The position numbers and the translations under genes were made by a program. Below the pieces are notes generated by a model, which worked only from the letters and a program-made list of their open reading frames with translations, did no database searches and had not been told where the DNA came from. 37,073 nt of DNA from Rhodobacterales bacterium CG15_BIG_FIL_POST_REV_8_21_14_020_59_13 (lineage in GTDB: Bacteria; Pseudomonadota; Alphaproteobacteria; Caulobacterales; Maricaulaceae). Where the stretch lies: contig PFFX01000166.1 in NCBI GenBank assembly GCA_002783385.1, positions 1 through 37,073 on the forward strand, read 5' to 3'. Position 1 is the stretch's first letter. Each line of letters opens with the position of its first letter. This document shows, piece after piece, positions 8,356 through 16,355 of the stretch.

Positions 8356-8384
8356 TTGGCGAGGGCGGCAGCATGGGGTATACG
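8356..8384 (+). promoter_or_regulatory. Candidate sigma-70 type promoter for tRNA-Thr and pip
   Basis: TTGGCG at 8356-8361 followed, after 17 nt, by TATACG (or GTATAC one base earlier) at 8378-8384, ending about 20 nt before the first base of tRNA-Thr. The spacing and position fit a housekeeping promoter. This was found by eye and has no experimental support. Confidence 0.45.
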
Positions 8385-8402
8385 CCGCGATCCATGGCTT
8401 TG

Positions 8403-8477
8403 GCCGCAGTAGCTCAGTGGTAGAGCGCATCATTGGTAATGATGAGGTCGGCAGTTCAATCCTGCCTTGCGGCACCA
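8403..8477 (+). tRNA. tRNA-Thr (GGT)
   Basis: A 75-nt cloverleaf with encoded CCA. The acceptor stem is GCCGCAG/TTGCGGC, the D arm AGCTCAGTGGTAGAGC, the anticodon stem-loop CATCA-TTGGTAA-TGATG with anticodon GGT, and the T arm GGCAG-TTCAATC-CTGCC. The next gene starts only 5 nt after the CCA. Confidence 0.97.
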
Positions 8478-8482
8478 TTCTT

Positions 8483-9499
8483 ATGACCCTTTTTCCCGAT
8501 ATCTCCCCTTTCGAAACCGGCTTTCATCCCACAGGTGACGGCCATTCGCTGTATTGGGAAAGGTGCGGACAGAAGGGCGGCATTCCTGTTGTATTTCTTC
8601 ATGGCGGACCGGGCTCCGGCTGTACGCCCACCCATCGCCGGTATTTCGATCCGGATGTGTATGACGTGGTGTTGTTTGATCAACGCGGCTGCGGCCGGTC
8701 AAGGCCGGTCTTCTCGCTTGACGGCAATACGACTCAAAACCAGATCGCAGACATTGAGGTCTTGCGATCGCTTTTCGGCTTTGAGCGCTGGATCGTCGTC
8801 GGTCCCTCTTGGGGGTCGGCGCTGGCCCTCGCCTATGCCGAGGCCTGCCCGACCGCTGTTTCGGGCCTGCTGGTGGAAGGTATTTTTCTGGCGTCAGACA
8901 AAGAGCTGGCCTGGTGGCATTACAGACCCGGCGCGCCCAGCCTGTTTCCCGATGCGTTCGAGGATTTTCTCGGCGGAAAAGGCGCGCCTGATCATATGAA
9001 TGTGCGAGACTTTTTTGCCTCGATCTGCAATGCCATGCAGGAGGAAATTGATATAAGGATGCCAGACCTTCAGCGCCTGTCTGATCCCTCAATCACTCTG
9101 ACAGAATTGCGGCGATCACCGCTCTACCGGTGGACAGAATACGAAAATCGTCTCTCCTGGCTCGAGGCTTCACCCGAACATGTTCGCCACAGCCTTGCCG
9201 CGCGCGGACCGGATTTTGTGGCCTCGCACTCGCTGATCGAGGCTCATTATTTCGCCAATGGCTGTTTCCTTAAACCTGATCAGCTCATCAGCAATACAGA
9301 CCGGCTCGCCGGCATTCCGATGGAAATCATCCAGAGCCGTTACGACATGGTCTGCCCGCCTGAAGCAGCCTTCCGGCTCAAAGCGGCTTGTCCGCATGCG
9401 AGGCTGACCCTGATCCAGAAAAACGGTCACGCCATGACTGATGCGGTTTTTCCAGCTCTGATTACCTCACTCGTGCGGCTTGCTGCAGGCGCTGACTAG
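8483..9499 (+). CDS. pip: Prolyl aminopeptidase (proline iminopeptidase), alpha/beta hydrolase
   Basis: A 338-residue peptidase of family S33. The start MTLFPDISPFETGFHPTGDG aligns with the usual N-terminus (PxIxPYxxGxLxVxDGH), so the ATG at 8483 is preferred over the ORF-track start inside tRNA-Thr. HGGPGSG (40-46) is the oxyanion-hole motif. GPSWGS holds the nucleophile Ser109, RYDMVCP the acid Asp288 and NGHAM the base His316. It removes N-terminal proline from peptides in the cytosol. There is no ribosome-binding site between the tRNA CCA and the ATG, so after tRNA processing the mRNA would be nearly leaderless. The stop codon overlaps that of the convergent holin-like gene. Confidence 0.9.
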   Translation: MTLFPDISPFETGFHPTGDGHSLYWERCGQKGGIPVVFLHGGPGSGCTPTHRRYFDPDVYDVVLFDQRGCGRSRPVFSLDGNTTQNQIADIEVLRSLFGFERWIVVGPSWGSALALAYAEACPTAVSGLLVEGIFLASDKELAWWHYRPGAPSLFPDAFEDFLGGKGAPDHMNVRDFFASICNAMQEEIDIRMPDLQRLSDPSITLTELRRSPLYRWTEYENRLSWLEASPEHVRHSLAARGPDFVASHSLIEAHYFANGCFLKPDQLISNTDRLAGIPMEIIQSRYDMVCPPEAAFRLKAACPHARLTLIQKNGHAMTDAVFPALITSLVRLAAGAD

Positions 9500-9999
9500 C
9501 GCCGAGGCAAGGGCCGGGCGCGGTCGCCGAACCACCACAGTGTCGCAGCACTCGCCGTGAACGCGATATTGGAAATGAAGTATCCAATAAATTCGGCTTC
9601 CACATCGTCAGCTATGAAATGATCTGCCATGCCATTCATGACGGCAAAGAACACGATCAGATAGAGCGCCCACAACAGTGGAGTCAGAACCGGCCGTACG
9701 AGCGCGCGTACAGCGGATACCCAAGCATAGCCGGACTCAAGTGCTGCATCGCCGTGGAGACTTTCGCCGAGCGCATCAAACCGCGCCGTTTGCAACGCTG
9801 TTTCCCGTTCGCTTTGGGCTGCCGAAGCCGCATTCCGCGCGCGCAGCTCCTCCATCTGCAATTCATGTGTCCAACGCTCGCGTTCCTGGCCGAGCTCCGC
9901 GCGGTGTTCGAAATACCCGGTGATGCGTCCCAGCGCCGTTCCCAGCGTGCCGAGGAGGCCGCCGGACAGGGCCGACGTGCCGATATCTGCGATATCCAT
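9496..9999 (-). CDS. Holin-like protein of the phage/GTA 3TM type
   Basis: A 167-residue protein. A glycine-rich hydrophobic N-terminal stretch (about 7-28) is followed by a charged helical/coiled-coil region (about 30-80). Two clear membrane helices follow (VRPVLTPLLWALYLIVFFAVM and FIGYFISNIAFTASAATLWWFG), ending in FGDRARP. The RPxLTPxLW helix and the WWFGDRA ending resemble the 3TM holins linked to phage and gene transfer agent release (recognised by pattern, not by search). Holins open the inner membrane for an endolysin. Neither an endolysin nor a capsid gene is next to it. It is the third gene after DUF2793 and a 28-residue ORF; its ggaggt ribosome-binding site lies inside the end of that ORF. 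Confidence 0.55.
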   Translation of the reverse strand: MDIADIGTSALSGGLLGTLGTALGRITGYFEHRAELGQERERWTHELQMEELRARNAASAAQSERETALQTARFDALGESLHGDAALESGYAWVSAVRALVRPVLTPLLWALYLIVFFAVMNGMADHFIADDVEAEFIGYFISNIAFTASAATLWWFGDRARPLPRR

Positions 10000-10002
10000 C
10001 GT

Positions 10003-10089
10003 CTATACCTCCGCACCGATATGTTCAGTGCATTTCACGTTTATAATGCGCGCAGCATCGCGCGCGGGTGAACCAAACGTGCCTGTCAT
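10003..10089 (-). CDS. 28-residue ORF between tail-fibre and holin-like genes
   Basis: Translation MTGTFGSPARDAARIINVKCTEHIGAEV. A strong ribosome-binding site (taggaggcttaacATG) lies directly before the ATG at 10087-10089. The ORF exactly fills the gap between the DUF2793 stop and the holin-like gene start. Its own end carries the ribosome-binding site for the next gene, so coupling is likely. I recognise no family. It could be a small phage-derived peptide or a leader ORF that controls holin translation (inference). Conservation in relatives would decide. Confidence 0.55.
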   Translation of the reverse strand: MTGTFGSPARDAARIINVKCTEHIGAEV

Positions 10090-10099
10090 GTTAAGCCTC

Positions 10100-11740
10100 C
10101 TAGAGTTCAGCGCTGGCCGTGGCATGCGCACGGGCCAGTTCCAGCGCGGTATGCGACGCTGATTGAAAGTCTGCAGAAGCGGCGGAAATATTGAGCGGCA
10201 ACGCATTGAGATCTGTACCGCCAGCGTCGATTTTCCCAGTCGCAGCCGTTGCCGGCGAATAAATCGTCAAGCTGGGCGCGGCGCGCATCTCTACCGGGAA
10301 CCGCCAGTCAAATATTGCGGTTGTGGACGGGCCGGAAGTCGCACTCAGAAGGCTCCCCGAGACAGTGGCGCTGCCCGGCTCTATTCCTTGCGGCCAGGTT
10401 TTTGCAAAATATCGCTGGCATAAACGTAGATTGTCAGCAGCGCTCAGGCGCTCGAACCGGCTGGCGACGGGGCCACATTCCAACTGGACGTCAGCAAAAT
10501 CAATATCGGCCGACGTTTCTCCAGCCGATAAGTAGAATTCCAAGCCGAGAAAATGTCCTGCTCCCAATGTTTTTCCTGACAGGCTGGTGACAGCGAGTGG
10601 AACTTCAAATCGCTGCCAGTCCGTGGTCAGAGCGACGTACACCTGTGCAAGATTTTCATTTACCGATCCGCCTGAGCCAAAATCCCGACGAAATCTCGAA
10701 ACAATAGAGACTGCACGTGACGCTCTAACAAAAAAACTCAGCATTGCTTCGCCTGTAGGCAAAGACCGGACATTTTCCACGCGCTGCTCGATCCCGGGGT
10801 TGGTGCTTGCCGTGCCGGTCAGGCTCCAGTGCAGAAAGTGTGCCGGTGCTCCAGGAACATCCGCCTGACCGGGCGCAAAATCCTCCTGCGAAATGCTGGC
10901 GGACATTCCGCCCTCTGAGACCAAAAGCCATCGATCCAGCGTATAGCTTCCCGCCGAAATCCCGGGGAAATCCGTGCCCCGCTGAGCGATTGAAAAATCG
11001 CCATTGATGACAAGATTGCGGCGCTGACCGGGTGATGTGCCGTTGATGGCCGACACTGTCAGGCCGCCGCTTACCGGAATGGAAAGCCGGGTTGGTGATG
11101 CGCGAAACAATTCAGCCCAATTGCTGCCATCATCACTCATTTTCAGGAGAAGCAGGTCATCGCCGATCAATCCCAGCTCGGCACGGCCGGAAAACCCGCT
11201 CTGAAACAGCAAGGAGAGCACATCGCTGCTGCTTTCCTTGTTCAGGGTGTAGCGCAGATCTCCTGTGCCCCCCTCCCCCGCCGATTTTGCTGTCCACAAG
11301 ACCGCGTTCAGTTTGGCCGAGAACGGGTTTGCCGCATCTGCCGTGGTGCCGATTCCCAGAAGATCAAGGTTTTGCAGTTGTCTGATCGTATCATCGGCTG
11401 CAATCCATTCATTTCCGTCGAAAATGACGACACCGGTTTCGTCACTGATCCAGGCCATCAGACCTTCAACCGGTAGGATTTCCGCCCACTCCCCATCGCG
11501 GAAAAAAGCAAGACTGTCAGATGACATCATCGACCAGCTCTCCCCCGATCGCCCGGAGGTGAGAATGTAGGCATCGCCTTCGGCCGGGCTGACCGGTTCA
11601 GCCTCCATGGTCCGGCTCAGGGCATTCGCCTGAATCAGTGCATCCAATCGCCGGAATGTCTCATTCACGGTAACATGTTTTTGAGCCTGAGCCGCCATGA
11701 CATAATCGAGTCCGAGCCGGGGAGAGTTTTCTGTGGTCAT
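10100..11740 (-). CDS. DUF2793 domain phage/GTA tail-fibre-like protein
   Basis: A 546-residue protein started at MTTENSPRLGLDYVMAAQAQ (ATG 11738-11740, with aaggagc upstream); the ten extra residues of the track ORF are dropped. Residues about 8-110 are DUF2793: AQAQKHVTVNETFRRLDALI, VSPAEGDAYILTSG, FRDGEWAEILP. The centre holds repetitive beta-rich sequence. The C-terminal half starts with LVINGDFSIAQRGT and runs to a jelly-roll, carbohydrate-binding-like fold with YTLDRW, a module common in phage tail fibres. In Rhodobacter capsulatus a DUF2793 protein encoded away from the main GTA cluster serves as GTA tail fibre (recalled from the literature). It probably recognises surface glycans. It is the first gene of a three-gene cassette. 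Confidence 0.75.
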   Translation of the reverse strand: MTTENSPRLGLDYVMAAQAQKHVTVNETFRRLDALIQANALSRTMEAEPVSPAEGDAYILTSGRSGESWSMMSSDSLAFFRDGEWAEILPVEGLMAWISDETGVVIFDGNEWIAADDTIRQLQNLDLLGIGTTADAANPFSAKLNAVLWTAKSAGEGGTGDLRYTLNKESSSDVLSLLFQSGFSGRAELGLIGDDLLLLKMSDDGSNWAELFRASPTRLSIPVSGGLTVSAINGTSPGQRRNLVINGDFSIAQRGTDFPGISAGSYTLDRWLLVSEGGMSASISQEDFAPGQADVPGAPAHFLHWSLTGTASTNPGIEQRVENVRSLPTGEAMLSFFVRASRAVSIVSRFRRDFGSGGSVNENLAQVYVALTTDWQRFEVPLAVTSLSGKTLGAGHFLGLEFYLSAGETSADIDFADVQLECGPVASRFERLSAADNLRLCQRYFAKTWPQGIEPGSATVSGSLLSATSGPSTTAIFDWRFPVEMRAAPSLTIYSPATAATGKIDAGGTDLNALPLNISAASADFQSASHTALELARAHATASAEL

Positions 11741-11891
11741 GCCTTGCGAAGCTCCTTTTTCGGGTCTCAAGGCTAGACGCAGACCTGGGCGGGGCGGATA
11801 ACGTCATGCACTCTCCATGCCCTCACGGCTTGACCTAGGGCCTTGCCCGCGCCTTTTTCTTGCCAAGATAGCGGCCAGCAGGAATTCTTTG

Positions 11892-13244
11892 ATGACCGAA
11901 ACGCTCCACGCCCTGATTGACGGATTACCCACAAGCAGCGCTGATCACTGGCGTGCGCTGGCGGATGCAGCTTTACGCGGTGAAGACTTTGATTCAACGC
12001 TGGTGCGGGACACGCCGGATGGCATTGAACGGGGGCCTGTTTTCTTCGAAACTGAGCGCGCCGGTGCTGCCGCAGCGCCGCGCAAGGAAGCGTTTCTGCC
12101 TTGGCATATCCGACAGATTTTCACCGAGTCCAGCCCGTCAGAGGCCAATGCGGCCATTCTGGCAGATCTGATGGGCGGTGTTTCAGAAATCGGCCTGCAA
12201 ATCGACCGGCAGGGCGCATTTGGCGTAACCATCGGCACCCCGGATGACCTCGCTCGTACGCTAGAGGACGTGGACGTTTCGATTGCATCCGTGTTTCTGG
12301 AGTCCGGACATAATTTCGAGCCCGGTCTGTTTGCAGACTGGATGAAAAAGGCTGGTGCAAATCGGGCCGGTCTGGGTGTGGATGCCGCCGACGCCCGCCT
12401 AGCCGATCTGGCTAAAAACCATCCCGGCTATTGCATCGCCAGCATTGATGCCCGAGTCATCCACGAAACCGGCGGAACCGAGGCCCATGAGCTCGCCTTT
12501 GCGGCCGCAGGGTTTGCCGAAGCTTTTGGCAAACTCATCGAGGCAGGCATTTCTGCCGCCCAAGCGGCTGGACAGATCGAAGTCGTTTTTGCCGCTGATG
12601 CCGATATTCACCTCTCGCTTTCCAAAATCCGGGCAGGCTATCTGGTGCTTCAGAATATTCTGGACGCTTATGATGCGGCCTCCAGCGCGCCGGAGATGCG
12701 CGCTGTGACGTCTGGCCGGATGATGACGCGCAAGGCACCGTGGACCAATATGATCAGAACATCCGCAGCCGGATTTGCCGCAGCCTGTTCCGGTGTGACC
12801 AGCCTCACCGTCCTGCCCGCAACCCATGCACTCGGCCGACCCGACCGGCTTGCGCGCAGAGCCGCCAGAAATCTGCATATCCTGCTGCAGGAAGAAGCAC
12901 ATTCCGGCTTGGTGGATGATCCGGCGGGTGGTTCCTACCTGCACGAGCATCTGACGGCTCAACTCGCGGAAAAGGCTTGGAAGATGTTCCAGTCGATAGA
13001 AGCCGATGGCGGCTATTCCGCGATTGGTGCCGGCAGTGAGTTCGTCACGCAAGTTGAAACGGCGCGTCAAACTTTGCTTAGCCAGTATCAGATCGGAGAA
13101 CGCGTCCTGTTTGGCATCAACCGTTTTGCTGCGCCGGATCTGCGCGACATGAAATATGAGGAAGGCCTGACTCCGCCGTCCAGCGCCTCGTTGTTTCCTG
13201 CGATCCGGCTTGAGGATGCCGCTCAGGACGGAGCGAAATCATGA
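11892..13244 (+). CDS. mutA: Methylmalonyl-CoA mutase small subunit, barrel domain only
   Basis: A 450-residue protein started at [15 protein letters not shown] (ATG 11892 with an agga ribosome-binding site); the 25-residue extension in the track is not supported. [15 protein letters not shown] and the barrel segment [20 protein letters not shown] are typical of the MutA half of the heterodimer. [16 protein letters not shown] marks the end of the barrel. It then stops near [10 protein letters not shown], so the C-terminal cobalamin-type domain present in the roughly 640-residue Propionibacterium MutA is missing. MutA is non-catalytic and stabilises MutB. The stop overlaps the mutB start by ATGA. 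The heterodimer isomerises methylmalonyl-CoA to succinyl-CoA in propionate, odd-chain fatty-acid and branched amino-acid breakdown. Confidence 0.9.
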   Translation: MTETLHALIDGLPTSSADHWRALADAALRGEDFDSTLVRDTPDGIERGPVFFETERAGAAAAPRKEAFLPWHIRQIFTESSPSEANAAILADLMGGVSEIGLQIDRQGAFGVTIGTPDDLARTLEDVDVSIASVFLESGHNFEPGLFADWMKKAGANRAGLGVDAADARLADLAKNHPGYCIASIDARVIHETGGTEAHELAFAAAGFAEAFGKLIEAGISAAQAAGQIEVVFAADADIHLSLSKIRAGYLVLQNILDAYDAASSAPEMRAVTSGRMMTRKAPWTNMIRTSAAGFAAACSGVTSLTVLPATHALGRPDRLARRAARNLHILLQEEAHSGLVDDPAGGSYLHEHLTAQLAEKAWKMFQSIEADGGYSAIGAGSEFVTQVETARQTLLSQYQIGERVLFGINRFAAPDLRDMKYEEGLTPPSSASLFPAIRLEDAAQDGAKS

Positions 13245-15373
13245 GCCAGCGCATCAACTTCGCGAAACGTGAATTTGCGGCAGACCTCTCCAGCAAACGC
13301 GAAGTTAAATCCCGCTGGCAAGCACCCGAAGGTCTTGAAATCAAATCCGGTTACAGTGCGGATGATGTTGATGAGCGCTTGCGCCAGACTCTTCCGGGTG
13401 CCGCTCCCTTCATTCGCGGCCCCTACCCGACCATGTTCCTGCAGCGTCCATGGACGATCCGCCAGTATGCCGGATTTTCAACGGCCCGGGATTCCAACGC
13501 TTTCTATCGCCGCAATCTGGCTGCAGGTCAGAGAGGATTGTCAGTTGCATTCGATCTGGCGACGCACCGGGGATATGACAGTGATCATCCGCGCGTGGCC
13601 GGTGATGTCGGCATGGCCGGGGTTGCCATCGATTCCATTTATGACATGCGGGAATTGTTCAACGGCATACCTCTTGATGAAATGAGCGTGTCCATGACCA
13701 TGAATGGCGCGGTCCTGCCCGTCATGGCGCTCTATATCGCGGCCGCAGAAGAGCAGGGCGTCAAACCGGAACAGCTGTCCGGCACCATCCAGAATGACAT
13801 TCTGAAAGAATTCATGGTGCGGAATACATATATCTATCCACCTCAGCCATCGATGCGGATCATCTCGGATATTTTTGCCTATACGGCTGAAAACATGCCT
13901 CGATTTAATTCTATTTCGATTTCCGGCTATCACATGCAGGAAGCCGGGGCCCCAGCCGATATCGAGCTCGCCTACACAATTGCTGACGGCCTAGAATACA
14001 TCAGGACCGGCATTGAAGCAGGTCTGGACGTCGACAGGTTCGCGCCGCGCCTCTCCTTCTTCTTCGGCATTGGTATGAATGTCTTCATGGAGATTGCGAA
14101 ATTGCGGGCGGCGCGCCTTCTATGGGCGGGACTTGTGCAACAACGCTTCGAGCCGAAGTCGGACAAATCCATCTGCCTGCGGACCCATTGCCAGACCTCC
14201 GGCTGGTCGCTGACCGCGCAGGATGTGTTCAACAATATCGGACGCACGGCCCTAGAGGCCATAGCAGCCATCGACGGACACACACAGTCCCTCCATACCA
14301 ATTCACTGGATGAAGCTTTGGCGCTTCCAACAGATTTTTCAGCCCGCATTGCGCGGAACACCCAGCTTGTTCTGGCCGAGGAAAGCCGTCTGATCGATGC
14401 CATAGATCCATGGGGTGGGTCCTTTTATGTCGAATGCCTGACACAGGATCTTGCCACCCGCGCGCTCGAACATATCCGCGAAGTCGATGAACTTGGCGGT
14501 ATGGCAAAGGCCATCGCCGAGGGCACACCGAAGCTTCGGATCGAGGAAGCTGCTGCCCGGACCCAGGCTCGCATCGACAGCGGACAACAGACGATTGTCG
14601 GCATCAATAAATTCATCCTAGAGGAGGACGAAGACGTTCCGGTATTGAAAGTGGACAATTACCAAGTGCGCAAGGAACAGGAAGAGAAACTGAAACGCAT
14701 ACGGGAGGAACGCGATGGCACTGCTGTAAAGGGGGCGCTCACAGCACTGACCCGCGCTGCCAGAGAAGGCGGAAATCTTCTTGCGCTTTGCGTAGATGCC
14801 GCCCGGGCCAAAGCCACTGTCGGAGAAATGTCGGCTGCTATGGAGCAGGTCTTTAACCGTCATGAGGCCGAAATCCGTGTGATCAAAGGCGTTTATGCTG
14901 ACGAGGCCGGGCCTGATAAAAAAGTCGCTGCGGCCATCAAGGCCGCTACAGCCTTCGAGGCACGTATCGGCCGCAAGCCGAAAATCCTGATCGCGAAACT
15001 GGGCCAAGATGGCCATGATCGCGGTCAGAAGGTTGTGGCTTCTGCCTTTGCAGATATGGGTTGGGAGGTCGTGATCGGCCCCCTCTTTCAGACGCCGGAA
15101 GAGGCCGCAGCACTCGCGGATAAAGAAAATGTCCACGCTGCAGCAATGTCATCACTGGCTGCCGGACACCTCACCCTCCTGCCGGAATTGCGCAATGCCT
15201 TGCGTGATCTAGGGCGCGAGGACATGCTGGTCATTGTCGGCGGCGTTATTCCACCTGACGATGAGGCCGTCCTGCGTCAGATGGGGGCGGCAGCCGTCTT
15301 TCCGCCCGGAACCGTGATCGCTGACAGTGCGTTGAACCTCTTGAAACGTATGGAGGTCGCTGTGAAGGCTTGA
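13241..15373 (+). CDS. mutB: Methylmalonyl-CoA mutase large, catalytic subunit
   Basis: A 710-residue full-length enzyme. The TIM barrel includes RQYAGFST (radical-stabilising tyrosine), [31 protein letters not shown] and [12 protein letters not shown]. The C-terminal cobalamin-binding domain carries [13 protein letters not shown], whose DxHxxG histidine (near residue 590) is the lower cobalt ligand, then VIVGGVIPP and FPPGT. It uses adenosylcobalamin to convert (R)-methylmalonyl-CoA to succinyl-CoA. It is translationally coupled to mutA and followed 11 nt later by a lipoprotein gene. No epimerase, carboxylase or MeaB chaperone lies in the window. Confidence 0.98.
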   Translation: MSQRINFAKREFAADLSSKREVKSRWQAPEGLEIKSGYSADDVDERLRQTLPGAAPFIRGPYPTMFLQRPWTIRQYAGFSTARDSNAFYRRNLAAGQRGLSVAFDLATHRGYDSDHPRVAGDVGMAGVAIDSIYDMRELFNGIPLDEMSVSMTMNGAVLPVMALYIAAAEEQGVKPEQLSGTIQNDILKEFMVRNTYIYPPQPSMRIISDIFAYTAENMPRFNSISISGYHMQEAGAPADIELAYTIADGLEYIRTGIEAGLDVDRFAPRLSFFFGIGMNVFMEIAKLRAARLLWAGLVQQRFEPKSDKSICLRTHCQTSGWSLTAQDVFNNIGRTALEAIAAIDGHTQSLHTNSLDEALALPTDFSARIARNTQLVLAEESRLIDAIDPWGGSFYVECLTQDLATRALEHIREVDELGGMAKAIAEGTPKLRIEEAAARTQARIDSGQQTIVGINKFILEEDEDVPVLKVDNYQVRKEQEEKLKRIREERDGTAVKGALTALTRAAREGGNLLALCVDAARAKATVGEMSAAMEQVFNRHEAEIRVIKGVYADEAGPDKKVAAAIKAATAFEARIGRKPKILIAKLGQDGHDRGQKVVASAFADMGWEVVIGPLFQTPEEAAALADKENVHAAAMSSLAAGHLTLLPELRNALRDLGREDMLVIVGGVIPPDDEAVLRQMGAAAVFPPGTVIADSALNLLKRMEVAVKA

Positions 15374-15384
15374 GGAGGCTCATC

Positions 15385-15855
15385 ATGCGTAAGTTGATCA
15401 TCATCGGGCTTTATGCCAGCGTCACCGCCTGCGCGTCCGGGCCCACCGTTTATGCGCCCGCAAATGGAAGTGACCGTGGGTATTCTGAACGCCAAATCGA
15501 ATCAGACCGCTTTCGTATCCGGTTTGATGGCGGTTCTGACGTCAGTTTTGAGGAACTCGAAAACCTCGCCTTGCGGCGCGCAGCCAATCTCACTCTTGAA
15601 CGGGGTGGAGACTGGTTCGAGATCGTCTCGCGTTCGAGCGAAGGGGATGACGAGCGCCGCGTTCGCGTCGGGGGTTCGGTCGGCCAGACATTCGGTTCGC
15701 GCCGTTATTCGGGGCGTAGCGCCGGGCTGGGAATAAGGTTTGATCCCGGTGCCGGCGACAAGACAATCTATCTTGAAATTTTGATCCGGTCAGGCCGTCG
15801 CCCGGATATCCCCGAAGCCTATGATGCCTGGGATGTGCTGCACGCGATCGGCTAA
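15385..15855 (+). CDS. CC0125/CC1285-type lipoprotein
   Basis: A 156-residue protein started at the ATG at 15385, with gaggagg at 15372-15378 overlapping the mutB stop; the TTG start in the track is rejected. MRKLIIIGLYASVTAC is a lipoprotein signal with lipobox VTAC. The mature part has YSERQIESDRFRIRFDGG and LALRRAANLTLERGGDWFEIVSR, the pattern of the CC0125/CC1285 family (alphaproteobacterial, small outer-membrane-type lipoproteins of unknown function). Its link to mutAB is positional only. Its TAA overlaps the TAG of the convergent downstream gene. Confidence 0.8.
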   Translation: MRKLIIIGLYASVTACASGPTVYAPANGSDRGYSERQIESDRFRIRFDGGSDVSFEELENLALRRAANLTLERGGDWFEIVSRSSEGDDERRVRVGGSVGQTFGSRRYSGRSAGLGIRFDPGAGDKTIYLEILIRSGRRPDIPEAYDAWDVLHAIG

Positions 15856-16355
15856 CCGAGCTTTGACTTGGCTTGCCCAACCCAGTCCTCGCGTTCAATG
15901 CGGCCCCGGGCTGTCAGCTTTTCATCCCATCTTGTGATGTCAGCCGGGGTCCATCTGGCGATCTGTGAAAAGGATGTTATACCATCCGCATTCAGAGCGG
16001 CCGCAGCTTTCGGTCCAAGACCCTTGATTGCGGTCAGCTCGTTTACCTCTGTTTTTACCGTCGGTGCCTTATCCGGAACCGCGTCACTTTTTGCAGGGGA
16101 TTTTGCCGTTTTTGATTTCGACGCAGACGCTTCCGGTTTCACAGTGATCCGGCTGACTTCCAGCGCTGCCTGATGCCGGGCAGCAACGCTGGACAGACTG
16201 TCGTTCTCGCGTTGCAAACGGCCGATTTCGTCCTTCGCGGCTTGCAAGGCCCGTCCGGATTCGCCCGAGGCAGACCATAGCCGCCAGCCCAGCCCCAGCC
16301 CGATCAGGAAAGCCAGAATCAGGAAAAACCACATCTGCCAGATTAACCAGAGCAT
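15852..16355 (-). CDS. Membrane-anchored helix-hairpin-helix protein
   Basis: A 167-residue protein. An N-terminal helix (MLWLIWQMWFFLILAFLIGL) anchors it, followed by a heptad-like coiled coil (about 30-65) and a Lys/Ala/Ser/Pro-rich linker. The C-terminal domain LTAIKGLGPKAAAALNADGI with RGRIEREDWVGQAK is the helix-hairpin-helix fold also found fused to ribosomal L21 and NADH dehydrogenase subunits in alphaproteobacteria (recognised by pattern). It starts directly after the stop of the BON/OmpA-like gene, so the two are co-translated. The helix-hairpin-helix may bind nucleic acid or another protein at the membrane; the function is unknown. Confidence 0.7.
   Translation of the reverse strand: MLWLIWQMWFFLILAFLIGLGLGWRLWSASGESGRALQAAKDEIGRLQRENDSLSSVAARHQAALEVSRITVKPEASASKSKTAKSPAKSDAVPDKAPTVKTEVNELTAIKGLGPKAAAALNADGITSFSQIARWTPADITRWDEKLTARGRIEREDWVGQAKSKLG

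Noticed and set aside
9496-11740. Complete prophage
   Set aside because: No integrase, repressor, terminase, capsid or attachment sites are present; flanking genes are ordinary chromosomal ones.
12399-13070. Minus-strand ORF of 223 codons opposite mutA
   Set aside because: Entirely antisense to a conserved enzyme gene, without a domain or ribosome-binding site.
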